Assembly: GCA_002077065.1 (NCBI GenBank)
Contig: NAJO01000043.1
Location: 1-64,000, forward strand
Direction of reading: 5' to 3'
DNA: 64,000 nucleotides
Source of the DNA: Cryoendolithus antarcticus
Taxonomy: Eukaryota; Ascomycota; Dothideomycetes; Cladosporiales; Cladosporiaceae
The notes beneath the pieces are model-generated. The model searched no databases, was not told the origin of the DNA, and saw only the letters and a program-made list of their open reading frames with translations. Below are positions 1 to 11,214 of the stretch, in pieces (within the stretch, counting starts at the first letter, position 1; each line of letters starts with the position of its first letter). The position numbers and the translations under genes are program-made.

Positions 1-1352
1 AACCACGCCCAGGCAGTGGTACCACAGCACTCTGATCCGTCAGGTCTGTCACCCGCCTTCAACCTTGACGCAGGCTTCGGCTCATCATTTGCGCCAGGCT
101 ATGGTCACATACTTGGGCAGCACGATGGCGGCTACTACACGGCGGGTGACAATGACGCCGCGGTCATATACAGCAACATGCAAGCACAACAACGCTCGTC
201 AGACGAGTACAGAAGAGGCTCTCTGATCCCTGCGGCGTCGGCAGCGGCAGCTCTAGCACAGCTGCACTACCATCGTGGCGCAGGCGCAGATGCAGACTGG
301 GCAGGCGATAACATGGGACAGGTGATTTTCCCTTCTTTGCAGCTATCACCAACGGGCACTGAAGCCGACTTTCTTCAGAACTACTTCGCCGATCAAAACC
401 ATGATATGAAGACGAATCATTTCCACGTCGATCCTGCGCTGGAAGAGCCGCCTTTTATGCAAGACCATAACTTTCCTACGTCGAGCAATCAAGATTTGCC
501 TGCATTGATGGCGAGTAGTCTAGCACATTCGCCGACTGATCGGCCGATGACGTTACCGTCACTGCACAGAAGTCTGTCGCGGTCGCATACGAGACCGCGG
601 AAGAGCAGTCTGGGACAGCAAGCTCGCTTGCCGAGGCATGAAAGGAAGAGGAGCAAGGATTTGTCGAAGCGGCTCAGTGGGGAGCGAAGGCCGAACTCGT
701 CTGAGCCGAGTGCAGCTTCGATATACGGTAAGCGATGGGAGGACCTCATTGATGCGGCCACTAGCGCCACTGAAGAAGAGGGCTCGAGAGACTTGACACC
801 AGTATGTTGTCCCGATTATCGTTATGCCGCAAGTTGTGACTGAACCCATTACAGATACCGGGATCACCCTACCACTCCCCACAAGTCGCCTCAAGGACAT
901 CGATACCACCTCCCTTCGCCCTCGGCTCCCAATTCCAGTCTTTTCAAGCTTCTCCTCTGAATCGCGCCCTGACTCCACCGCCAGCCAATGCAGACCTGGA
1001 TCTCCAACAATATACTTCCGCCGACTCGTCCCTATCCTCAGCCTCGCTTCACCACCATCAAGACTCCGCCGGCTCCGGTTCACAGTTCAACATTATCCAA
1101 CCTGGCACCATGGACTCCAACAACACCTCACCTATGTTTCCCATACAGCAACCTGTGCAGATATACTGCGCGGGCTGCAAAAGGCTGAGTGTGCTGAAGG
1201 AGAGCTATGCATGTGTGAACTGTATCTGCGGCTTGTGTCCGACTTGTGTGCAGGCACTATTGGACAATCAAAGGAATGGGCGGATGAGTGGGTGTCCGAG
1301 TTGTCAGATGGCTTATGGGAATTATAAGCAATTCCAGCTGGATCTGAGATGA
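1..1352 (+). CDS. RING-like zinc-binding protein, 5' truncated by window edge
   Basis: The reading frame is open from the first base, so the start lies upstream; the first in-window GTG at 16 is not a credible start. Exon 1 is 1-801, the intron 802-854 (GTATGT...ACAG), and exon 2 855-1352. The N-terminal two thirds are low in complexity, rich in Ser, Gln, His and Arg, with a basic stretch around 580-680 that could be a nuclear signal. Exon 2 is Pro/Ser-rich and ends in a compact cysteine domain: CAGC, then CVNC, CGLCPTC and a last CPSC pair within the final 60 residues. That spacing resembles a RING or zinc-ribbon fold that binds two zinc ions. The family looks like the fungal RING-finger proteins of unknown role; ubiquitin ligase activity is possible but not shown. 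I am sure of the coding status and less sure of the function. Confidence 0.8.
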
Positions 1353-2314
1353 GAGAGTTGCGAACTCTTCGCGATATGCCAGGTCGGTGCACCACATCGC
1401 CGGCTGCAAGATAGCTACTTGCCACTAGGCTCACATTATTTCACTGACGGATGCTTGTGACACTCCGGATGTGGATGTACTCGAGCTCGCTCCACTTCTG
1501 GCTCCATCTTGCGGCCGCATGATTGAATGGTCAACCTTATTGACCATCACTTCTTCGTCGGCTTCTGTGCTCGAGAAGCAATTGATGGCAGGAGAGCGAT
1601 ACTGGGCCCCAAATAAGCAGCACGGCCGATCACGGACGAGTGGTACAGCCAAAAGCCAGACGAAATGTACATACGGGGAAGCGCTGAAGCGCTGACTGAT
1701 GGCTACGGCATGGATGATACACGACGACATGACACCGGTTTCTTGCAGGACTCTGGGAGTTCTTGGCTTGCTGGCAGGAGGCTAGGGATGAGTAGACGAC
1801 TGGGCCGTCGAAAAGCTAGCTGCAGGCGTTGCTAGGTGACCAGATACCTCGAGTACGAGACTTGTCGCTATCATCACTTGCTTCCGATATCTCGCTATGT
1901 CCGTCAATGCTATTCCAACTTTTGGCGGTCAGAGTGATCGCATCCGCAAAAGTACCGGCTTGGCTTGAGATATGTGCTCGTCCGGTATTGCGCCGAACGC
2001 GACCACGAAGCTATAGCTACGAGAGCTACAAGCTTGCACTTCGACATCATGGGATGTCAAGAGAAGTTGTCCGCATTTGCCGTGCTTGGTCAGTGGAAAC
2101 TTGACGGAGACTTGTCGGCATGGCACGATGCTCGCGAGTGAGGAGGTATTGGCATTGCCAGAACGTACAAAGGCTCGAGAGCTCCTGCCTCAGGTGACAG
2201 TAAGTGCCCCTTTTTCAACCTTCCCTCTGCTACAGCATCTCGGATCTCCTACGTTGATCTGGACCAATTCGAACGTAAAATTCTCCAACCATTTCACCTG
2301 CAATCGGCTTCACG
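1353..2314. other. intergenic, no gene seen
   Basis: Only short frames occur here, on both strands. None starts with a convincing context or shows a family I know. It should hold the 3' end of the RING-like gene and the promoter of the GFA gene. Confidence 0.5.
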
Positions 2315-2883
2315 ATGTCGAAACGAACGACCGCAACCTGCTACTGCGGCGCTGTTCAGCTCGAGATTGTAGGTCGCACCGCGGTCCTGACCTAACCTAT
2401 GCAGATCAAGGACTCATGTGTGCTTCAGCCAGTCCAGGGCGAAGGCTTCGTCAATACTCATGCCTGTCATTGCAAAGACTGCAGACACGTGACAGGCACA
2501 ATGTTCGCATCCAACGTCTGCGCTTCCCTCTCTTATCCTCAATTGAACGAGCTGCCTCTCTGACAAGTTTCCAGCTTACTGTCGAAACGCCTCACCTTCG
2601 CCATGTCCGCGGCGCGGACAACCTCTCCGCCTACTCCACATCCAAGACAATCAATACCGGCAATACGATGACCTCGCACTTCTGCAAGACCTGTGGTGCT
2701 CTAATCTATAGGCGCAGTAGCGGTTTCCCTGGGTTGAGCTTTTGTCGAATCGGGACAGTGGATGACATTGACTTGCATGATGAGATCCTGAAGCCGATGG
2801 CGGAGCAATTTACCGTCAGCAGGGTCAAGTGGCTGGAGCCGGTGGAGGGCGTGCGGCAGACAGAGGGAATGAGTACTGAGTAG
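2315..2883 (+). CDS. GFA/CENP-V family glutathione-dependent formaldehyde-activating-like enzyme
   Basis: Predicted exons are 2315-2368, 2405-2515 and 2575-2883, giving 157 residues, normal for this family. The N-terminus has the CYCGAV zinc motif, followed by CHCKDC and, in exon 3, CKTCGAL, which together supply the zinc-binding cysteines of the Mss4-like fold. The block GADNLSAYSTSKTINTGNTM and the ending RIGTVDDIDLHDEILKP agree with fungal GFA-domain proteins. Members include glutathione-dependent formaldehyde-activating enzymes, but most fungal ones have unknown substrates. The first intron is only 36 nt yet has a CTAAC branch site just before TATGCAG. The second uses a weak GTCTGC donor; an alternative donor would change a few residues. 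The larger open frame beginning at 2077 is not the gene. Confidence 0.85.
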
Positions 2884-2935
2884 GCTGCCTTGAATTACGA
2901 TCTCTAGCAACCATTTATACAGACCTCAGTACCCT

Positions 2936-4553
2936 CTACCCTGCCGCAAGCGTCGCCAAACACTTTGCCTCTCGATCCGCAAGTGACATATTTCGAGCAG
3001 GCACGCCAGCTCCGAACTCTCTGATGTTCGCCTGCCCCACATTGTGCTCCTTCCACCCCATAGCCTCCAGATCAGCCGCTCCGTCCCTAGCAAACGCAAC
3101 CCGGGCATCCTGCATGACAGCACTGGTCTCGTACTCCAACTGCGTGCTGTTTCCTCGCTATTTCGGGTGTGTGCCGAAGAGCATAGGCTGCTCTGACCCG
3201 TGATAAGCACCGAGCCAGAAGCGAGGCGATATGTTGGTGAAGTTTCCAGCGTACATGAACCTGTAAGTCTGCTGGCCCGTTCGATCACGAAGTGCTGTGG
3301 ATTGCGTCGCAGGACAGAAGAAGAGAAGATCGTCGTAGATTGCCCCCATGGGTAGTCGAGATTGTCGGCGCTGTAGGGCTGGACGAAGGCGAGGCCATCC
3401 TGTAGATTCGTGCCGATGATGGCGGGCTGGGAAGCATGTCAGCCTTTCGCATTGAATACCTGCAGCAATGGTAGATTCATGCAATCTTAGCTTGTTTGCC
3501 CTGCAATGCACGCTCGGGGATATTGGCGAATTGCAGCTTCTCGTCAACGACCGGGACGAAGTAGAAGACTAGCTGGCCAGCCCTTTGTACTTTCTCTACG
3601 AAGTCGTTGATGACCAAAGCATCCACTTTCCTCATACATGCCAACAAGCCGGTGGAGTCTTCGCCATACCCAGCGCAGCCTACACTCTCTGCAACATACG
3701 TGAAATTATACGTGTCGCCCTCCGCTCGGGTAAAGCCTTCCGTAAAGCCAGTCGCAGAGTCCTCGATCACGCCAGTAACGATCAGATCATCGTAGAAGCC
3801 GAAAGTGTACCAGTCAATGCTCATGGAACCCGAGGACTGGCCCAAGAGTATCATGTGCTCAGGATCTCCGCTAAATGCAGCGATATTAGCTTTGGCCCAT
3901 TCAACCACAGTGCGGATGTTAAGTGTGCCCAAGTTCTGTTGCGCCAGACCTGGAGCGCTGGGATAGCCAAAGATGTTGCTGCGGAAATTTGGCACCAGGA
4001 CAATGTGGTCTCGCGTGCGCTGTATCCACTGCGTAGGCTTCTGATATGGTACATCTTGTCCTCCGGTCGAGAAACCTCCGCCATAGATGAATATGATGAC
4101 TGGCAAGCGTTTGCGGTGGCTTTCAGTTGCTCGTGATCTGTGACTAGATGTTGTGGGAGTCCAGACGCCCAAAGTGAGGCAGTCCTCGTTCATGTGACCA
4201 GTGGTGTTGCGGCCGCCCAGGTTGTATTCCAGTACATCTTGATTGAAGGCGTTCGCTGGGGATGCCGTGAAATATTGCAGACAGCTGGGAAGTATGGCCT
4301 TCGCTTCAATGTTCACGCGAGACTGGTCGAGGGGCACAGGAGGCGCGAAGCGAAGGTCGCCCAAAGGCGGACGAGCGTAAGGGATCCCCAGGAACTGACG
4401 GACGTTAGGCGCGGCGGAGTCAATCTAGCCATGGAGGCGTCCGCTCGAGGTCTGTACTGTGAGACCATCATTGGCCTTCGCATGCTCACGAGAAGGCGGA
4501 TGAGCAGTAGAAGTCGTGAGTAATGCAAGGAACGGCAGGAGGATAAGCATCAT
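2936..4553 (-). pseudogene. broken secreted type-B carboxylesterase/lipase
   Basis: Reading from an ATG at 4553, the protein begins with a hydrophobic signal peptide (MMLILLPFLALLTTSTA) and continues as a type-B carboxylesterase. It keeps FLGIPYARPPLGDLRF, NEDCLTLGVWTP, the oxyanion-hole motif YGGGF and the nucleophile elbow GQSSG, then the C-terminal AYHGSEQPMLFGTHP and ARDGAADLEAMGW. It is disrupted in several places. There is a TAG in frame at 4425-4427 (codon 43) and another at 3158-3160. A one-base frameshift maps near the C run at 3343-3347 (plus strand). The intron at about 3482-3427 has a GC rather than GT donor. Family residues continue in frame on the far side of each break, so this is decay of a real gene and not a wrong frame. 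Homopolymer sequencing error could explain the frameshift but not the two stops. Confidence 0.85.
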
Positions 4554-5358
4554 CTGGACACTACCTAAGGTATCTTATAATGTAGCGCTACGTCGCTCGA
4601 GATCATAACCAGCACTTGTACTTCATTGTGCCGGCAAGGGTGTGACTGCATCGCCAAAGCGATCCGCATCAGGTCCGGTCCAGAAATGAGCACAGTGAGG
4701 TATCCCTTACGCCATTGAGCAGGTTTGCGGGCGTTCATATTAGTACTGCCGCATGTACATGAGGCGGCGAGATCGGATAGAGCATGGTCTAGCATTCGCT
4801 TCTGACTGCTCACATGCTCATATATTGCTGATGAGTGCGTTGGTGTGAAGTCGAGATCATGCAAACCGTGCATGATGATCGGAAGAAGCAGGTCATGGTC
4901 GCCAAGGAAGAAGCTAAGACTGTCTAACAGATGCTTGTGTGGTAGCGCTGGGTATATACATTATTCGATCCCTATTTCTTGCAGCGCACTCGCAGCGCAA
5001 TTGTTTCGCCTGGCAGCTAAGTTGCATGACGACCGGGAGATCAAGCTCGTCGTAGTATACGGGTGGCAAGCCAGCAAGTCAGGACTGTCCCATGCTTGCA
5101 CCAAAGCGAACTCGTCCATTCTGTCATTTTCAGGGAAAGATAGAAGGTCTATCATGGGACAAAGACAAGTGATCAATAGCGCATGCATCGTAGATAACAT
5201 GATGGTCCATCAAATGGAACTGTCGATCGGACAGGGATTCCAAAGTCGCTCCCTGAGAACTCCCACGTACAATCAATGCTTGAACCCAAAGCACAGCGCC
5301 GACTCCTCGCTCAAACCCTTAGCTGACGAACGCAATTCTCAACCCGCTTCCTCATCAT
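4554..5358. other. intergenic, no gene seen
   Basis: A 184-codon plus-strand frame (4845-5399) crosses this stretch but has a composition unlike its neighbours, no recognisable motif, and ends inside the next gene. I see nothing else. Confidence 0.4.
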
Positions 5359-5925
5359 TCATGCCAAGCCAGACCCTCCTGGAACGAAAGACATCCTGAT
5401 CGCTTGTCCAAAGAAGCCTTTCTTCTGTACACCAAGCTTCCCGCGACACGCGTCGTGTCGAGCTCGCATGACAGGATCTGGAGGCCCAGTCAGCAAGTGC
5501 AAAGCATCAGTCACATCCTCCCTCAACATGGACTTACCAACTCCCTTCTTCATCAACTTATTCCTAGTCTCGTCCGACATCGAAAACACAGGGTGGTCCC
5601 TCGGCAAGTCCCAGTAACTCGTCCAGGGATTGTGATTCTCGCCCTGATCCGGCGTGACAGGGCGCCGGAAGCCGTCAGCGAGGTCAGAGTTCCTCACAGC
5701 CTCTCGCATGTCGTCTTCTTCCTCGTCTCCGACTAGAGTGTCCGCATCGGGATCATCTGAGAACGGGTTCTTGGCTTGTCGCTTGGGCTTCGGCGGTGGA
5801 GCGATGTACGTTGAGGCCGAGGATATAGGGCTGATGAAGGAGATCCCCATGGCTGAAGGCCGCTCGCCAGAGTATGGAATCTCGACCACCTCCTTCGAAG
5901 GCCGGCTGGGCATCTTGAAAGGCAT
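5359..5925 (-). CDS. small conserved-looking protein of unknown function
   Basis: The open frame is intact from ATG at 5925 (188 codons). A strong GTAAGT donor at 5537 and a CAG acceptor ending at 5478 enclose 60 nt that contain CTGAC branch-like signals. If spliced, the protein is 168 residues, and because 60 is a multiple of three both forms stay in frame. The sequence is hydrophilic, with Pro/Lys-rich PPPKPKRQAKNPFSDDPD, an acidic patch (DEEEDD) and a short conserved-looking block NPWTSYWDLPRDHP. No signal peptide, membrane span or catalytic motif is visible. I do not recognise the family; the composition suggests a mostly disordered intracellular protein. Confidence 0.6.
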   Translation of the reverse strand: MPFKMPSRPSKEVVEIPYSGERPSAMGISFISPISSASTYIAPPPKPKRQAKNPFSDDPDADTLVGDEEEDDMREAVRNSDLADGFRRPVTPDQGENHNPWTSYWDLPRDHPVFSMSDETRNKLMKKGVGKSMLREDVTDALHLLTGPPDPVMRARHDACRGKLGVQKKGFFGQAIRMSFVPGGSGLA

Positions 5926-6448
5926 GATGTGCGGTGTGGGGTGAGAGTGGTCAGGCTTTGATCGTATCGCTCTCGGGGGGCTCAGGTGTTTGGTTGTGCT
6001 CTTGACTAGTTGTGAGACTCTGAGATTGGCACGCCTTCTTCACGACAGCTTATCGCCTAATAAACAATAAGAAGGTAGAGTTATATGGTTACCCGCGCAA
6101 CTGACTGTCCACGAAACGCCCAATAGACGCCGTACCGCTGTTCCGTCTGGGCTCAGCAATGTCGTCACCTAGGCACGCGCTGGCGAGAACGTGACAGGAC
6201 ACAGCCCTGTCATGCGGGGAGATGTTGCAGAAGCGATATGTCGGGGAAAGTGTGTGGAGGCGCAGCAACGAGGTGCAGTCGAAACATTCGACGCCGGGTA
6301 AACTTGCATATTAGGCTAAAGCTTGCACCATAGTATAGCACACCAGATACGAGCAATTATTCGTTATGCTTGCATCGCGATGGTATTATGCCTCAGGCAT
6401 CAAAAGACGACTTCGACGACTTCGCGACATGCAGAACTCGCACAAATC
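5926..6448. other. intergenic
   Basis: No coding signal. It should contain the promoter of the small minus-strand gene and the 3' end of the VOC-domain gene. Confidence 0.4.
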
Positions 6449-8167
6449 TCATGCGTAGCTAGCTGCGTCTTGCTTGCGCGGGTAGCGGTGCTCATCAATC
6501 TGCTCGCGGACTCTGGTTGGCAAGGTAGCAGCACTGTGTCGGGATTTAGAAGGGTTTACCGTCCTTGAGCTGTTCGCTGTGTCGGATCGCTCACCTGTTC
6601 GACGGTCCAGACGGTGTCGCCGATGACTTCGATCACTGCGATACTTATCACCGCTTCGCGTCGGCCGGGGCCTGCTGAGATCAACACAACTGATGCTATC
6701 ATCAGGCACGATTGTGCGAGTGTCCTCCATGCCATCGCTCACTACACCGACATCGTCGTAGCTCATAGGCTCTTGTACGCGCTCCGACGCGTCGAAGTAC
6801 GGGATCGCTCTCGAGCGGTGCGATCGTGTGCTGAAGTAAGTACGATGACTCGCCGTGCTGTCACTGGTACGCCGCCGGCCATCGGAGCGTCCCTGCGGTG
6901 GTCTGACTGTGCTGATCTCGCTTGTGATCGAACGGTGTTCGTCCTTGCTCGGTCGAGTGTACCCAGAGCTGTGATACGATTGAGTGCTGAACACACTGTC
7001 GCGTCTTCGTGGGAAAGGCTCATCGGTGCTTTCACAAGCTGGCTCTCGCTCATGGCGGCTTGCGAATTCCTCAGCACTTCTGAGCAGTAGCGGCTGTCGA
7101 CTCGGTATTTCCATCACCGTCGTCGATCGTCTGGGAACATACGTGCTGCGAGTCGTCTTTCCCGATGAACGCACATCGTACGTCTTGCTTCGTGGTGGTT
7201 GTGGGCGAGAAGAGGCGGCATGGTGGATGAGCGCGCTCTGCGAGTCTTCCCGCTCCTCGTGAGTCTCATATGCGATTGCTAGTGGCTGTCGAACTTCCAA
7301 TATCGTTCGGGGGTCTGCAGTGTAACGTGACTGGGCCTCAGTCCACCCACGATGACCGCGAATGGTTGGTCTTTCCGACATTGACCGATGGCTCGAACGA
7401 CTAACCTTAGCAGCATCGCGACCGCGAGATCTGGCGGTCGTGCTGAACGCAGCCTCCTTGTGCGCACCATCCCGCTCAGCATGTACCATCGCGAATGCAA
7501 ACGCCGCTCCTGCAGCAGCACCTAGTAGAGTGCCCATCAGAGCGCGCGAGGTGTCATTCGCGAGACCTGTGGGGCTCGGATCGGGCTGGGCAACAACGAT
7601 GGGCATTCTGTCGCTCCGATTCGATGTCGGAGTTCGCAGTAATGTCGCCTTTGCTACATTCGGAGCTGTCTTGGATCGAGCTGGAGGCGCAAACGGTCTC
7701 TCACGGCCATGGCGGACTCCATAACGTGCCCCTGACGCGTCCGAGGACGTAGCTTCGTCCCTCTCGCGGTAGATGAATTCGACAGTGTTGCCGTCCAAGT
7801 CCTCTACAGCCGCATTGAAGCAGCTACAGTCATCGTTCCGATAGCTGGGTGCTCCACTTGGCCATCCCCCGGCTCCGAGAGCAGCGCTGTAGCACTCACG
7901 GACCGCTACCCTGCTCTTCGCCGTGAAGGCAACATGTGCCGGAACGAGCTTGACCCTGATATTATCAGCGAGCGCCGTAGACATTGGAAGTTCCACTCAC
8001 CCTCTAGCAGTAGGACAGAGAAACAGATCTGCGTCTCGAACGCCAAGGCCGACAGTGTTGCCCTGAGTACCTAGGAAGCGATAATCTAGCGGCTGAAGAG
8101 CAGCCAAGTAGAACGATGTCGAAGAGGGTATGTGAGATACTGTCAATCCAAGGTGCGAGACAGGCAT
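6449..8167 (-). CDS. VOC/glyoxalase-fold protein with long disordered C-terminal extension
   Basis: Exon 1 is 8167-8001 and exon 2 is 7955-6449, separated by a 45-nt intron (GTGAGT...CAG), giving 557 residues. The first 120 residues form a glyoxalase/bleomycin-resistance (VOC) domain: MPVSHLGLTVSHIPSSTSFY, then NTVGLGV, HVAFTAKSRVAVRECYSAAL and the closing DLDGNTVEFIY, whose Glu is a usual metal ligand. The exon 1 start was chosen because it restores the first beta-alpha-beta unit missing from the longer exon alone. After the domain comes a small Gly/Ala-rich apolar stretch around residue 195 (LMGTLLGAAAGAAFAFAMV), then over 300 residues rich in Arg, Ser and Thr with many RS-like pairs. Related fungal VOC proteins exist, but the substrate is unknown. 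The tail could be a phosphorylation-rich scaffold or membrane anchor region; that is inference. Confidence 0.8.
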
Positions 8168-8981
8168 GTCCTAGCAAGATCGACAGGCAGTAACTGTAGG
8201 GTGCAAGACGGTCAAGTGCACCGTATGACAATGTGTGTGAATTGAGAACACAAAAGCAGAATCTGGCAGCTCGTCCTTGCTCTTTCCAGAGTCTGTAAGA
8301 ACTAGAGACAGCGAAACGATATGCCTGAAGGCTACTTTCCTTGATGTGAGGCGACAAATGACTCCAGACCCATGTCAGCGTCCAGTGCCGTTCTCCAACA
8401 CATGCACATTACCGAGAAGTATCCCAGCGGCGACGCGCACGGGCGCCGAATAGCGGCATGTCAGGTCCACATCAGTAAGAGCACCCATTCGAGCACCATC
8501 ATTACAGATGCGCTGTCTGGCAGCTCGGGGCGGAAGCCTAGTGGTCATTATCAGAATGTGGCGCGGGTTGAGGTTGTGCCACGTTGAGGTGCATGTAAGC
8601 TAAGGCTTGGTTGACGCGCAACGCGTGATTGGCGAAACGTCCAGGTGCAGCGATCGTGGTCCTGGTGGGTCTGGATATGAACAAGCATCAATGTTCTATA
8701 TGGGAATCGAGGCCAGCCTCGTGCCCATGCATACTCAATTGTATGCTTTGCAGCCGCCTCCTGTAGATCATCCTCCCTTCAGTCCTGCAATTCTGCTCAG
8801 CAATCCTCAAAGTTCGTCCCACAAGCCCTCCACTCCAAGCCCGCGCATAACAAATGGGTATACCAATTTCCGACAATACAAATGTACCACCGAACCCTTA
8901 TACAAACCGCCCGCTGAACGAACAACACACACCGCCACCTCATCTCAATTCGTCACGCTGTGGTTACTAGAAGCATTCATA
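8168..8981. other. intergenic
   Basis: A 198-codon plus-strand frame (8607-9203) is antisense to the next gene at its 3' end and has no recognisable motif. I treat this as promoter of the VOC gene and 3' region of the coiled-coil gene. Confidence 0.4.
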
Positions 8982-11037
8982 TCACACCAAGTTCCCGTAC
9001 ACCATCCCTCCCCTCCCTTTCTGTCTACTGTCAGCCTTCTCCTTCATCGCCCGTCCAAACATCCTCCTCAGACTGAATGCTTTCTTCTTATCCGTGCCAG
9101 CGATGGAAGGCGCGGCTGTCGACTCAACCCTACTCACGCCAGGTCTACCCTTCTCCATTCCGGCGCTCGCGGAAGGCGTCAAAGGCTCCGTACTGGGAAA
9201 TAGGGCCAGTCGTTGGGTCGAGGAACGGGCGTCGGTCTGTTGCGACCGAAGTGAGTCGCCCGTGGGCTGAAGTTTGCTATCAGTAGGCGATGGTCCTTTG
9301 TCTGGGGACGCCGCGTTGGAAGCGGGAGGAGTAGGCAAGGCGGTGAGAGGACCCTGGGCTGGAGTCTCGAGGTGCTTTTTGCGGACCGAGAGGCGGCGGG
9401 CGAAGCGGGTGCTGTGGATTACGAATTAGTGAGAGGCACCGGAATGTGGGGAGAATAAGATGGTGGTACCCAGCTATGGAGTCGCGCTTAGATTTGTGAG
9501 GGTCTGCCGGGTCAACTTTGCTTAGGGCAGCGGTATCTTTACTTTGCGCGCGGGCGTGGGGAGACGAGGTCTGCTGTTCGACATCGCGACTAGCAGGTCG
9601 GAGAGCTGTAGCTACGTTGTCACCCCAGGTTGCGGCTCGGGCGGGCTTCGCTGAGCCGTTTGTCACTGGCTTATGCTCAGCGCGTTGGTCGCTTGAGCTC
9701 TGTCCTCTTGCTCTCCGGATAACGGTCGCTGACGCCGAGCGAATGCTGCCTTGCTCGGCGAGCTCGCCATTCGAGTGTCCGCGAGAAGGCGTTGGGCCAG
9801 TCTGCTTAAGGTACTCTGCGAGATCGGCAGTGTCACCTCTCGAGACTGTTCGAGCAGCGCGCGGGGTCGCAGAATTGGCTGTCTTTGGTCGCGGTGGGAC
9901 TGTGCTCGCCCTGCTTGTGGCCCTACCTGGGGACACTGGGGTCGCACGGGGAGACTCATACCGATCTGCGAATGGTACAGGGTGCGGCTTCGATCCGTTA
10001 GTACGCCCAGCTCCACCCCTCGTGTCTGGCATCTGCGGGAGAGGCTTGTCGAGACTTGCGAACGATGGCTTGCGCACCGAAGCCCCATCGCCGCTGAACT
10101 TCGATCGTGGGAGGCTAGATAGGATGGAGGATGCGCCAATCGAGCCTGACCTGCTGTGAGGTCGCTGTCTCCGACTGACAGCCGCAGCAAGTCTCGACAT
10201 CTCGCTGATGACCGACGCAAGCTGATGGAGGTTCTCCTTCAGTTCTACGCCTTTCTGCTGCACATCACGCAGACATTGCTTCCAGCCCTGCTCGTTCCCA
10301 CGCATGGCGCCATATATCGCGTCGAGATCTTCCTTCTCCTTTGGCCAACCCTCTTCAATTGTGTCAAGGTATCTTCCTAGATCCTTAGTGGCGATCTTCC
10401 CTTGCTGTGCGTCCAACAACGCTGCATTCATAGCTCTCGTAGTTCGATCGATGATCTTCTCGATCTTGTCGTTCCCGTCCAGCAGCTGTGTCCTGAACTT
10501 CCGATCCTCCAGCATCGTCTCGAAGACATCCAGATGCGCCATCGGCAACTTCAAGAACTTGATCCGCTCCTCTATATCTTTGATCGCAAGATCAAAGTCA
10601 TCCATCGTCCTCTCCAGGAAGTTGTCAACTTCATCTACATGCGTCTGTAGAATCTTGACGACCTCCTCGTCCGATTTCGCAGCTTGTTGCTGCAGCAGAT
10701 GCATACCGAACACAATCTGGGCCATGAGCTTCACCAATGGGTGATGCTGTGCGCTAGGCTTCTGCTCCCACCTCGTCGTCCAGCTATCGTCGTAGTGTGC
10801 TGCATCCAAGATCTTCTGCCTCCTCGTCTCCGCTGAAGCTTCGATCGATCTAGGCTGGTCATCCTCCGTGGACTCGAGAATCGACTCCTCGAAGGCTGCC
10901 TGCATAGCTGGTACCGGATGCGTCGGAGGCTCCATGGCCAGCGCATCCTCGTCGTCGCTCGTTGCTGCATCTTCAGCGGAGGCAGCGGACACAAAGTCCT
11001 CGTCGCTCTCGGACGATACCTGCGGGTGGGCGACCAT
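8982..11037 (-). CDS. conserved fungal coiled-coil protein of unknown function
   Basis: Exon 1 is 11037-9470 and exon 2 is 9411-8982, with a 58-nt intron (GTACCA...CACTAATTCGTAATCCACAG), giving 665 residues. The N-terminus is acidic and Ser-rich. Residues 80-290 are predicted helical with many heptad-like repeats (MDDFDLAIKDIEERIKFLK; NAALLDAQQGKIATKDLGRY). This dense, well-ordered region is the likely functional core. The rest is Ser/Pro/Arg-rich and disordered, ending in a basic patch with KKKAFSLRRMFGRAMKEKAD. There is no signal peptide or membrane span. The layout suggests a cytoplasmic scaffold or a cortex-associated protein, but I cannot name the family. Confidence 0.75.
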
Positions 11038-11214
11038 TGTTGATGTTGGTGATTAGACGAACTACCGACAGGACCCGGAGGAAACGGTTTTACGAGGCCA
11101 ATGCACTTTTATGCAGAGCTACGGTACTATCCTTGAGACCCCTGCAGCTCGGCACACGTGTATGCAGGGGTCGGGGCCACTCAGCGTCTGATTAGTTATA
11201 CAGTGCACACAGTG

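Noticed and set aside
4845..5399. 184-codon plus-strand open frame
   Set aside because: No motif, odd composition, runs into the antisense of the 5359-5925 gene; probably chance.
8607..9203. 198-codon plus-strand open frame
   Set aside because: Overlaps antisense to the second exon of the coiled-coil gene and contains no recognisable domain.
9518..10744. Long plus-strand frames
   Set aside because: Shadows of the minus-strand coiled-coil gene, whose frame and splice site are consistent.
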